Virus record (IMG/VR): IMGVR_UViG_3300032291_001252
Location: 1 to 32,384 of that record
Length of the DNA stretch: 32,384 nucleotides
Reading direction: 5' to 3' (one strand)
Source: a virus
The number at the start of each line of letters is the position of its first letter. The first letter of the stretch is position 1. Positions 1 through 5,528 of the stretch are shown piece by piece. The position numbers and the translations under genes were made by a program. Under the pieces are notes generated by a model. It worked only from the letters and a program-made list of their open reading frames with translations. It had not been told where the DNA came from and made no database searches.

Positions 1-123
1 GGATATTATGGAGCGTTTCAAGATACAACAACACAAACGGCAGTTTCTATTAATACTGCTTATGGTGTAAAATTAGGAGTAACAGATTTATCAAATGGAG
101 TTACAATTTCAAATAATACAAGA
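1..123. repeat. Left copy of 123-bp terminal direct repeat
   Basis: Bases 1-123 are identical to bases 32262-32384. The fibre reading frame runs through the junction without a shift. The simplest reading is that the contig is a closed circle, or a circularly permuted phage genome, with an assembly overlap. A true short terminal repeat is less likely because the repeat lies in the middle of a coding gene. Confidence 0.97.
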
Positions 124-1041
124 ATAAAAATTGCAAACGCTGGAATTTATAACATTCAATTTTCTTTGCAATTAGAAAAAACAGGTGGGAGCGGAAATAT
201 GATTGCAGACATTTGGCTAAGAAAAAATGGGGTTAATATAGACGGCACAACAGGTAAAGTAGTTTTAACAGGTAGTGCCAATGCTTCGCCTGTTGTAGCG
301 GCTTGGAATTATGTTATAGCGGTTAGTAGTAATGATTCTTTGGAGTTGATGTGGTCAACAAGTAACGATAATGTTGTTATAAAAGCAAGTCCAGCTACAT
401 CCCCACACCCTTCAATTCCATCTGCAATTTTAACCGTTACACAACAATCGGGTATAATGGCGGGCACGGGAATATCGCCTTTAGATACTGCTAATATGTT
501 AAGTAATTACGCTCGTACTAATTTAGTAAATACAAAATTTAATACAACAGATACAACATTGTTGCAACAAAAATCTTTGCCTGCATATTCAATCGTTGGA
601 AACGGAACTTTTCAACAGGCAAATGCTCAATCTATTTATTTTAAAGATACATCTGGAACTTATACAGGTTCACCTACTTGGAATGGTACTGCGCCAACTA
701 TTGCATCACACACTTACAGATGGACTAGAATAGGTAAAATGGTAACATTAAACATTTCTTTGGTTTATGGCTCAGTAGGATCAGCAAATTCTCAGGTAAC
801 AATTCCATTGCCAAGTGATTGCCCCACACCAGTTGAGCCAACAGGGTTGACTGCAAATTCAACTTTTATTTATCCTGTTTTTATAAAAATCTTTTCAAGT
901 TTTACAACATTAACAGCGTTGACAGAAAGGGCAGCATTTAGAAAAAATAGCGGAGGTACAGGTTACGAAATTAGATGCGAATTAGGAACAGGGACAACAG
1001 CATCAGGAGTATTGCTAACTTTAACTTATTATACTAACTAA
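1..1041 (+). CDS. Fibre-like protein with C1q/TNF-like domain (3' part; 5' part at 31776-32384)
   Basis: Open in frame 1 from the first base to TAA at 1039-1041. Joined across the circle to the ORF starting at 31776, it makes a protein of about 508 residues. The part just after the junction resembles the C1q/TNF-like jelly-roll modules found in many environmental phage structural proteins (pattern AGIYNIQFSLQLEK, then DIWLRKNG, then a final SAILTVTQ strand). Next comes a short DTANML-NYARTN segment echoing one in the 5' part (DTAAML-PYLRK), typical of trimeric fibre stalks, then a glycine- and threonine-rich beta tail ending in LTLTYYTN. It lies between the tail-completion gene and the lysis genes, where receptor-binding proteins often sit. 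The role in adsorption is inferred. Any start at 166 is internal and not real. Confidence 0.8.
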   Translation, partial: GYYGAFQDTTTQTAVSINTAYGVKLGVTDLSNGVTISNNTRIKIANAGIYNIQFSLQLEKTGGSGNMIADIWLRKNGVNIDGTTGKVVLTGSANASPVVAAWNYVIAVSSNDSLELMWSTSNDNVVIKASPATSPHPSIPSAILTVTQQSGIMAGTGISPLDTANMLSNYARTNLVNTKFNTTDTTLLQQKSLPAYSIVGNGTFQQANAQSIYFKDTSGTYTGSPTWNGTAPTIASHTYRWTRIGKMVTLNISLVYGSVGSANSQVTIPLPSDCPTPVEPTGLTANSTFIYPVFIKIFSSFTTLTALTERAAFRKNSGGTGYEIRCELGTGTTASGVLLTLTYYTN

Positions 1042-1042
1042 C

Positions 1043-1252
1043 ATGAAACATATCAGGCAAATAAATTCGGTAAATACAAACACTTATACGATTGTTGATT
1101 TGAGCAATTATGAAGGTGATTTGCAAGAGCATCCAATCTTTGGTGCGTTTCCAAATGCCTTTGAAATTTCGGATGATGAATTGCCTGAATACATTCAATA
1201 TGTTAGTTATGATATTGATGAATTAATTACCCTTAGAAAAAATCAAATATGA
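1043..1252 (+). CDS. Hypothetical small acidic protein
   Basis: A 69-residue protein, one base after the fibre stop and overlapping the next gene by ATGA at 1249-1252. It has no membrane segment and no motif I recognise. The middle is acidic (ISDDELPEYIQYVSYDIDEL). Its place between the fibre and the lysis genes suggests a small virion accessory or fibre chaperone, but nothing in the sequence proves it. The tight spacing and use of the local codon style support that it is a real gene. Confidence 0.6.
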   Translation: MKHIRQINSVNTNTYTIVDLSNYEGDLQEHPIFGAFPNAFEISDDELPEYIQYVSYDIDELITLRKNQI

Positions 1253-1458
1253 CAACTGCAATGCTAACTAATTTTTTGCTCACGATTGTAATTGCTTTAA
1301 TTGGGTTTGTATCAAATCAATTTATCAAACGCTTAGATAGATTTGAAAGGATTGTGCAAGGTATATTGATGAGTGATGTTGCGGTTAACAAAGATATTGA
1401 TCAATTAAAATCGGATGTAAAGGACCACGAAACACGTATTTCAAAACTTGAAAAATAA
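1249..1458 (+). CDS. Small membrane protein with coiled coil, holin or holin partner
   Basis: 69 residues. One hydrophobic helix at about residues 6-24 (LTNFLLTIVIALIGFVSNQF) is followed by a basic turn (KRLDRFERI) and a charged, heptad-like C-terminal half ending in KDHETRISKLEK. One membrane span plus a soluble coiled coil recalls XhlA-like lysis proteins, though those have the helix at the other end. Lying directly before a two-helix holin-like gene, the spanin and the endolysin, it is most likely part of the lysis cassette, as a holin, antiholin or holin partner. Which of these it is cannot be told from sequence. Confidence 0.6.
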   Translation: MTTAMLTNFLLTIVIALIGFVSNQFIKRLDRFERIVQGILMSDVAVNKDIDQLKSDVKDHETRISKLEK

Positions 1459-1463
1459 ACACT

Positions 1464-1688
1464 ATGAACAGCACTTTTTTAAATTTGAATTTTAATGATT
1501 TTGTAAAGGGTTTAGCGGTTGCAGTTTTAACCTCAGTGCTAACAATCGTTTACGATGTAGTACAAACTGGCTCGCTTACTTTTGATTGGAAACACATTGG
1601 CACGGCTGCGATAACTACTGCTATCGCTTACCTCCTGAAAAATTTGTTTACCAATTCAACAGGCACTTTATTAAAAAAAGAAAAGTAA
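1464..1688 (+). CDS. Putative two-helix holin
   Basis: 74 residues with two predicted membrane helices, about residues 12-33 (FVKGLAVAVLTSVLTIVYDVV) and 45-62 (HIGTAAITTAIAYLLKNLF), and a basic C-terminus (LLKKEK). This size and layout fit a class II holin, which forms holes in the inner membrane so that a cytoplasmic endolysin can reach the peptidoglycan. The endolysin at 2195-2644 has no signal peptide and would need such a hole. The gene begins five bases after the preceding membrane protein and ends just before a hairpin at 1692-1715. Confidence 0.65.
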   Translation: MNSTFLNLNFNDFVKGLAVAVLTSVLTIVYDVVQTGSLTFDWKHIGTAAITTAIAYLLKNLFTNSTGTLLKKEK

Positions 1689-1691
1689 AAA

Positions 1692-1715
1692 AAAGGGGTG
1701 CAATCGCATCCCTTT
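1692..1715 (+). other. Hairpin between holin and spanin genes, weak terminator or translation control
   Basis: AAAGGGGTGC (1692-1701) can pair with GCATCCCTTT (1706-1715) around an AATC loop, with one G-U pair. It starts four bases after the holin stop and ends six bases before the spanin ATG at 1722. The downstream T run is only three bases, so it is a poor intrinsic terminator. It may attenuate, protect mRNA or limit spanin translation. Confidence 0.5.
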
Positions 1716-1721
1716 ATCATT

Positions 1722-2198
1722 ATGAAAAATTTACTAATTATATTGGTTTTTTTATCCAGTTGCAACCTTGAAAAGCAAGCGTTAAAACATTTGCATAAAG
1801 CAGAAATGAAATCGCCTTTAAAGGTAGCTGAGTATTGCGCAAAGAATTTTCCTGTTGTAATAACGTCAAAAGATACTATTACACAAATTGAATATGATTC
1901 TATTATTGTTGATTGCAGCCCTGTTAAAATTTTTGATACCATTACGAAAAGAGTTTTGGTAAGTGGAGGGCATAAAAAGATTGCACTGCAAACAAAAACA
2001 ATATACAACACGATTACAAAATACGTTAAGGATAGCGCAGCCGTTCAGCAATACAAATTATTGTACGATAATTGTGTTCAATCATCCAATTTATCAAACC
2101 AAAAAATTGAACGCAAAAGTGAATGGATTAAATGGCTTTTGATTTGTTTAGCGATTTCTGCAATTTTAAATATCCTTTTCATAACTAACAAAAAATGA
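1722..2198 (+). CDS. Putative unimolecular spanin (lipoprotein with C-terminal membrane helix)
   Basis: 158 residues from ATG 1722. The start fits because it gives a clean lipoprotein signal peptide, MKNLLIILVFLSSC, with lipobox LSSC and lipid-acceptor Cys14. A GTG at 1698 lies inside a hairpin and would bury the signal. The middle (about 30-130) is charged and beta-rich with repeated DTIT/NTIT phrases. Residues about 137-154 form a single membrane helix (WLLICLAISAILNILFI) followed by NKK. A lipobox at one end and a membrane helix at the other is the defining layout of unimolecular spanins such as T1 gp11, which link the outer and inner membranes and fuse them at the end of lysis. Its place between holin and endolysin (ATGA overlap at 2195) supports this. 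No separate Rz/Rz1 pair is seen. Confidence 0.72.
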   Translation: MKNLLIILVFLSSCNLEKQALKHLHKAEMKSPLKVAEYCAKNFPVVITSKDTITQIEYDSIIVDCSPVKIFDTITKRVLVSGGHKKIALQTKTIYNTITKYVKDSAAVQQYKLLYDNCVQSSNLSNQKIERKSEWIKWLLICLAISAILNILFITNKK

Positions 2199-2644
2199 TA
2201 CCATCGCAAAAGTGCATCGACTTAATTAAGCAGTTTGAAGGTTTTGAAAAAACATCGTACAAATGCCCTGCCGGTATATGGACCATTGGTTATGGCAGTA
2301 CAATGTGGAACGATGGCAGAAAAGTTGAGCAAGGGCAAAAGATAACTTTGGAGGGTGCAGAAATGTTATTGATGTGGGAGTTAAAAAATAAATCATCAGC
2401 GTTGATTGGGTTGACTTTAAACCAAAACCAAAGCGATGCGCTATTGTCTTTTATTTACAATTTAGGGGTTGGTGCTTTTAAAAAAAGTACATTGTACAAA
2501 AAGGTTAAGGTTAACGCAAACGATGCAACAATACGTGATGAGTTTATGAAATGGAATAAAGCACGTGTTAATGGCAAATTAGTTGAATTGAAAGGGTTAA
2601 CAAATCGCAGACAAGCCGAAATTAATCTATATTATGAAAACTGA
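2195..2644 (+). CDS. Endolysin, GH24 (T4/P22-type) lysozyme
   Basis: 149 residues. The N-terminal GH24 signature shows the triad with the right spacing: Glu15 in KQFEGFE, Cys24 in YKCPAGIWTIGYG and Thr30 in the same stretch (nine and fifteen residues after the Glu, as in T4 E11-D20-T26). Cys in place of Asp is the P22-like variant. Conserved later parts include QSDALLSFIYNLGVGAF and the end GLTNRRQAEINLY. It cuts the glycan backbone of peptidoglycan between MurNAc and GlcNAc. There is no signal peptide or signal-anchor, so it should need the holin to leave the cytoplasm. It overlaps the spanin gene by four bases and the phosphoesterase gene by eleven. Confidence 0.93.
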   Translation: MIPSQKCIDLIKQFEGFEKTSYKCPAGIWTIGYGSTMWNDGRKVEQGQKITLEGAEMLLMWELKNKSSALIGLTLNQNQSDALLSFIYNLGVGAFKKSTLYKKVKVNANDATIRDEFMKWNKARVNGKLVELKGLTNRRQAEINLYYEN

Positions 2645-3614
2645 TTTATGCAGAAAATATCGGAGGGAAAACCCCGATATGCCAACATCAAAACTGGCAC
2701 GGATAGTTTATAACGATAACCCTTTGCTTTATAAAAATGTAGAGGACGCAAGATATTGGCTGCGCAGAATTGAGGGAAAAACAGGCACAATAAAAATGAA
2801 AAAAGATATTCAGGAATTTCACATTGAGGAACGTCCACGCAACCCTTATAACCTGCCCGAAACAGATGAGGCAAATTATGAGCCATACATTTTCCCTAAA
2901 CATAAAAAGGTTGGTATTTTATCCGACATACATTTGCCTTACCACAATTTGGAGGCACTTACAGAGGCATTAACGATATTGAAAAAAGAAAGCGTTGATG
3001 CTGTGCTGTTAAATGGGGACACGATTGACTGCCATACACTCAGCAGGTTTATTAAAGACCCAAAGAAAAGGGACTTCAAATATGAGTTAGATTCGCTAAA
3101 AAACTTTTTTGACATTTTAGACAAGGTACTGGGCTGCAAAATTTATTTTAAGATAGGAAACCACGAGGCACGATACGAGCATTTTTTAATGATGAAAGCA
3201 GGGGAGTTGGCAGGGATTGAGGACTTTGAGTTTAGCAATATAATCAAAGCACGTGAGAAAGGAATTGACGTAATAGCGTCCAATAGGTATATGAAATTGA
3301 ACGACCTGAACGGAATACACGGACACGAATATATCGGGGGAATTTCCGCACCTGTGAACGTGGCAAGGGGTTTGTATCTCAGGGGTAAAGTGTCAGCGTT
3401 TCAGGGACACAACCATTCAACGAGTGAACATACCGAAACCGATATGAATGGCAGGATAACAACAACTTGGTCAATCGGCTGCCTTTCGGAATTGCACCCA
3501 TCTTATATGCCTCTAAACAAATGGAATCACGGCTTTGCGTGGGTGAATTTAGATGATAACGGAAAGGACTATCAATTTTTCAATAAACGTATTTATAAAG
3601 GCAAAACGTTATGA
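2634..3614 (+). CDS. Calcineurin-like metallophosphoesterase with N-terminal HTH-like segment
   Basis: 326 residues. All five metal-binding blocks are visible: D98-x-H100 (LSDIHLP), GD at 128-129 (LNGDTID), GNHE at 175-178, HGHE around 229-232 and GHNH at 258-261. This is a full binuclear phosphoesterase site. Residues 1-50 form a basic helical segment with a pattern (SKLARIVYNDNP, then a helix, YWLRRIEGK) seen at the front of a phosphoesterase family common in Bacteroidota phages. The substrate is unknown and could be a nucleotide, a phosphodiester or a DNA end. Its start overlaps the endolysin end by 11 bases, so it is expressed late with lysis genes. Confidence 0.85.
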   Translation: MKTDLCRKYRRENPDMPTSKLARIVYNDNPLLYKNVEDARYWLRRIEGKTGTIKMKKDIQEFHIEERPRNPYNLPETDEANYEPYIFPKHKKVGILSDIHLPYHNLEALTEALTILKKESVDAVLLNGDTIDCHTLSRFIKDPKKRDFKYELDSLKNFFDILDKVLGCKIYFKIGNHEARYEHFLMMKAGELAGIEDFEFSNIIKAREKGIDVIASNRYMKLNDLNGIHGHEYIGGISAPVNVARGLYLRGKVSAFQGHNHSTSEHTETDMNGRITTTWSIGCLSELHPSYMPLNKWNHGFAWVNLDDNGKDYQFFNKRIYKGKTL

Positions 3615-3856
3615 GTGAAAATACTGATGAAATCACCGAACTAGGTGACGAAATGGCGATGGAATTTACTAGCACACATGAATATATTGTGAGTGCCTGT
3701 TACGTTCTAAACTCATTGGCAGAAGTAGATGGCAATCTATTTACAAAAGATGAAATGATTACTTTGCAGGATTCTAAATATAAGGCGTTGCAAATTATTC
3801 ATAGTTGCATAAATGAGTTATATTTGGAGATATTTCCTGAGCAGGAGGATATATAA
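3611..3856 (+). CDS. Hypothetical acidic protein
   Basis: 81 residues, strongly acidic at both ends (start MSENTDEITELGDE, end FPEQEDI), with a predicted helical middle containing two cysteines. It overlaps the phosphoesterase stop by ATGA and is the last gene of this operon, 22 bases before the terminator. I do not recognise a family. It may be a partner of the phosphoesterase or an unrelated late accessory protein. Confidence 0.6.
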   Translation: MSENTDEITELGDEMAMEFTSTHEYIVSACYVLNSLAEVDGNLFTKDEMITLQDSKYKALQIIHSCINELYLEIFPEQEDI

Positions 3857-3877
3857 AAAAGTTTTTGTGATTGGTTT

Positions 3878-3910
3878 AACCCGAAGTATGTCTATGCTTT
3901 GGGTTTTTTT
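3878..3910 (+). terminator. Strong intrinsic terminator ending the late/lysis operon
   Basis: AACCCGAAG (3878-3886) pairs with CTTTGGGTT (3897-3905), with one G-U pair, around a 10-base loop, followed by a T run to 3910. It lies 22 bases after the last gene of the operon and before the non-coding control region. Confidence 0.88.
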
Positions 3911-3915
3911 ATGCC

Positions 3916-3940
3916 TGTAAACAAATATATTTTATTTACA
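3916..3940. promoter_or_regulatory. Imperfect palindrome, possible operator
   Basis: TGTAAA (3916-3921) and TTTACA (3935-3940) face each other across an AT-only centre, forming a 25-bp imperfect dyad in the non-coding region upstream of the early promoter candidate. Such dyads often bind repressors or activators. No repressor gene is visible in the window, so a host or unknown small phage protein would have to bind it. Confidence 0.3.
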
Positions 3941-4005
3941 TAACTCAATCTTTTCAATGGTTTTAGCGTTACCTAAAAAATAATTAAAAAAAAAGTATAA
4001 AAAAA

Positions 4006-4036
4006 TTTGGTGAATAAGAAAATCTGTTCTATTTTG
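4006..4036 (+). promoter_or_regulatory. Candidate Bacteroidota-type promoter for early genes
   Basis: TTTG at 4006-4009 and TATTTTG at 4030-4036 are 20 bases apart. This resembles the Bacteroidota housekeeping promoter (-33 TTTG, -7 TAnnTTTG), with one base missing in the -7 box. Transcription would begin near 4042, giving an A-rich leader of about 35 bases before the ATG at 4077. The 220-base region 3857-4076 holds this promoter, the terminator and the dyad, and I see no gene in it. Confidence 0.5.
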
Positions 4037-4076
4037 TGTAACAAAACAAAAACAATAAACCAAAAAATCAAAAACT

Positions 4077-4274
4077 ATGACCTGTATTTTAGCACTAACA
4101 AAAGAGCAATCCGATTTACTCAAATTAAAGATGCCACAAAACGTCGTTCAATTAAAACAGAATGATGCCTACATTGAAACTCAAATTTTAATTACTGATT
4201 CTGTTCACCTCCTTACATTTTTTCACACTGGCATTATAATAGGATTAAGAAACGCAATACATAATACAAAATGA
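4077..4274 (+). CDS. Hypothetical protein, first early gene
   Basis: 65 residues, first gene after the promoter candidate, with an A-rich leader (AAAAATCAAAAACT before ATG). The N-terminal half (LALTKEQSDLLKLKMPQNV) looks helical and soluble. The C-terminal half has a hydrophobic stretch, LLTFFHTGIIIGL, that could be a short amphipathic or membrane helix. No family is recognised. First genes of early operons often encode host-takeover or anti-defence proteins, but this is only positional inference. Confidence 0.55.
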   Translation: MTCILALTKEQSDLLKLKMPQNVVQLKQNDAYIETQILITDSVHLLTFFHTGIIIGLRNAIHNTK

Positions 4275-4363
4275 AACACAACTACACAACCAAACAGCAA
4301 ATAATTTTATTCATCATTTGCACGGCTATTGCCTTACTCGGCTGCCTTGCAGATACAATTTAA
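4271..4363 (+). CDS. Micro-ORF, 30-residue single-span membrane peptide
   Basis: ATG at 4271 overlaps the previous stop (ATGA) and the ORF ends with TAA at 4361-4363, 16 bases before the ERF gene. The peptide is a basic N-terminus (MKHNYTTKQQ) followed by one hydrophobic helix (IILFIICTAIALLGC) and only six more residues. LLGC looks like a lipobox, but so short a mature part makes a lipoprotein doubtful. Tight coupling supports translation. It could be a small membrane-acting early protein or simply a coupling leader for the next gene. Confidence 0.4.
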   Translation: MKHNYTTKQQIILFIICTAIALLGCLADTI

Positions 4364-4379
4364 ACCAAAAACCAACACA

Positions 4380-4916
4380 ATGAAAAAAAGCGAATCAATC
4401 AAAGAAATCGCCAAAGCGTTGCAGACGTTTCACGTCAAATGCGACACCATTAGAAAGGATGCAAAAAACCCTTTCTTTAAATCAACCTATGCATCGCTCA
4501 GTAACATACTGGATGCAATCAATGAGCCGTTAATAGAATGCGGTTTATCGATTAGCCAATTCCCAACAGGAAACGATGGGCTAACAACAATCCTGATGCA
4601 CGAATCAGGGGAGTACATCGCAGGTGAGTATTCAATGAAACCTGCAAAGGATGACCCTCAGGGCAGAGGCAGCGCAATAACATATCAGCGCAGGTACGCA
4701 ATCGCCTCAGTTTTGGCTTTAAACATTGATGAAGATGATGATGCCAACGCTGCTACATACGGCAAAGAAAAGCCAAACGAATTGCCTTGGTTGAACAAGG
4801 GAACGGAGGCATATAAAAAAGTTGAGGCATATATGCGTAATGATGGCAATATTGCCGAAGTAAAACATAAATACAAACTATCAAAAGAAATTGAATCAAT
4901 ACTAATCAATTTATGA
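4380..4916 (+). CDS. erf: ERF-family single-strand annealing protein
   Basis: 178 residues from ATG 4380, chosen because the upstream frame to 4329 has no conserved sequence and this ATG follows an A-rich site. ERF family marks are present: the N-terminal helix SIKEIAKALQTFH, then KNPFFKSTYASLSNI, LIECGLSISQFP, and the core block GSAITYQRRYAIASVLAL followed by the acidic DEDDDAN. ERF proteins, first known from phage P22, form rings that anneal complementary single strands and help circularise or recombine phage DNA. The C-terminus (about 125-178) is divergent, as usual in the family. It overlaps the next gene by ATGA. Confidence 0.9.
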   Translation: MKKSESIKEIAKALQTFHVKCDTIRKDAKNPFFKSTYASLSNILDAINEPLIECGLSISQFPTGNDGLTTILMHESGEYIAGEYSMKPAKDDPQGRGSAITYQRRYAIASVLALNIDEDDDANAATYGKEKPNELPWLNKGTEAYKKVEAYMRNDGNIAEVKHKYKLSKEIESILINL

Positions 4917-5110
4917 AAAAAGACAACAGAGGCAGAAAAACAATCCCTGCCGAAACCAAAAAATTAGCAGTAACAATCTACCTGCAATCGCAGGAAATAG
5001 AAAAACTCGGAGGTATAGTTAATTTAAGAAACGATTTAACCAATTATTCTAAAACAAAAATATATGTTACCAACAATCACCAAAGACTACAACAAAACAG
5101 AGTTAATTAA
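4913..5110 (+). CDS. Hypothetical small basic protein
   Basis: 65 residues, basic N-terminus MKKDNRGRKTIPAETKK with an AT-hook-like RGRK, followed by a helix LAVTIYLQSQEIEKLGG. It overlaps the ERF stop by four bases and the next gene by 47 bases. A nucleic acid binding role is plausible but unproven. The end of the reading frame may be less constrained, because from 5064 the next gene uses the same DNA in another frame. Confidence 0.5.
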   Translation: MKKDNRGRKTIPAETKKLAVTIYLQSQEIEKLGGIVNLRNDLTNYSKTKIYVTNNHQRLQQNRVN

Positions 5111-5528
5111 AATTGCAGCCAATTGTACTAATGAGTTATTAGAGAATGGCCGGATCATTGAAACTCACGAATTTATTACTAAAATGGAGTTTTTCATTAA
5201 GCAATTAAAGGAAAACCCTGAGTATTATAATTACCTATCCTATGAGATTGCAAAGTATGGCAGCCATCATATAACATCTACAGGAACACGAATAGAGTTA
5301 GCGGAGGTAGGGGTAAAGTATGACTATACTTTTTGCGAGGATGATAAATATAATGAGATGGTAGTTAAAAAAATGGCATTAGAGGAACAGATTAAAGAGA
5401 GGCAAATATTTTTAAAATCTCTGCCTGTTGAGGGAATAGAAATCTTAGATGAGGATGGTGTTTTAAAACGCATTTATCCACCATCTAAATCATCTACATC
5501 ATCTGTTAAAACAACTATAAGCAAATGA
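5064..5528 (+). CDS. Conserved phage protein of unknown function
   Basis: 154 residues. The N-terminal part is helical (KTELIKIAANCTNELLENG). The middle has TSTGTRIELAEVGVKYDY, the C-terminal third has a coiled stretch MALEEQIKERQIFLKSLP and a tail GVLKRIYPPSKSSTSSVK. I recognise this tail (ERQ-FLKxxPVEG, then YPPSKSSTSS) as recurring in small proteins beside recombination genes of Bacteroidota phages and prophages, with no assigned function. The setting between ERF and the helicase-methyltransferase points to DNA metabolism. It overlaps the next gene by ATGA. Confidence 0.65.
   Translation: MLPTITKDYNKTELIKIAANCTNELLENGRIIETHEFITKMEFFIKQLKENPEYYNYLSYEIAKYGSHHITSTGTRIELAEVGVKYDYTFCEDDKYNEMVVKKMALEEQIKERQIFLKSLPVEGIEILDEDGVLKRIYPPSKSSTSSVKTTISK

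Noticed and set aside
1628-2051. ORFs on the minus strand opposite the holin and spanin genes
   Set aside because: They are antisense to well-supported genes, contain Cys/Phe-rich low-quality sequence and have no motif. The same applies to other minus-strand ORFs in the window.
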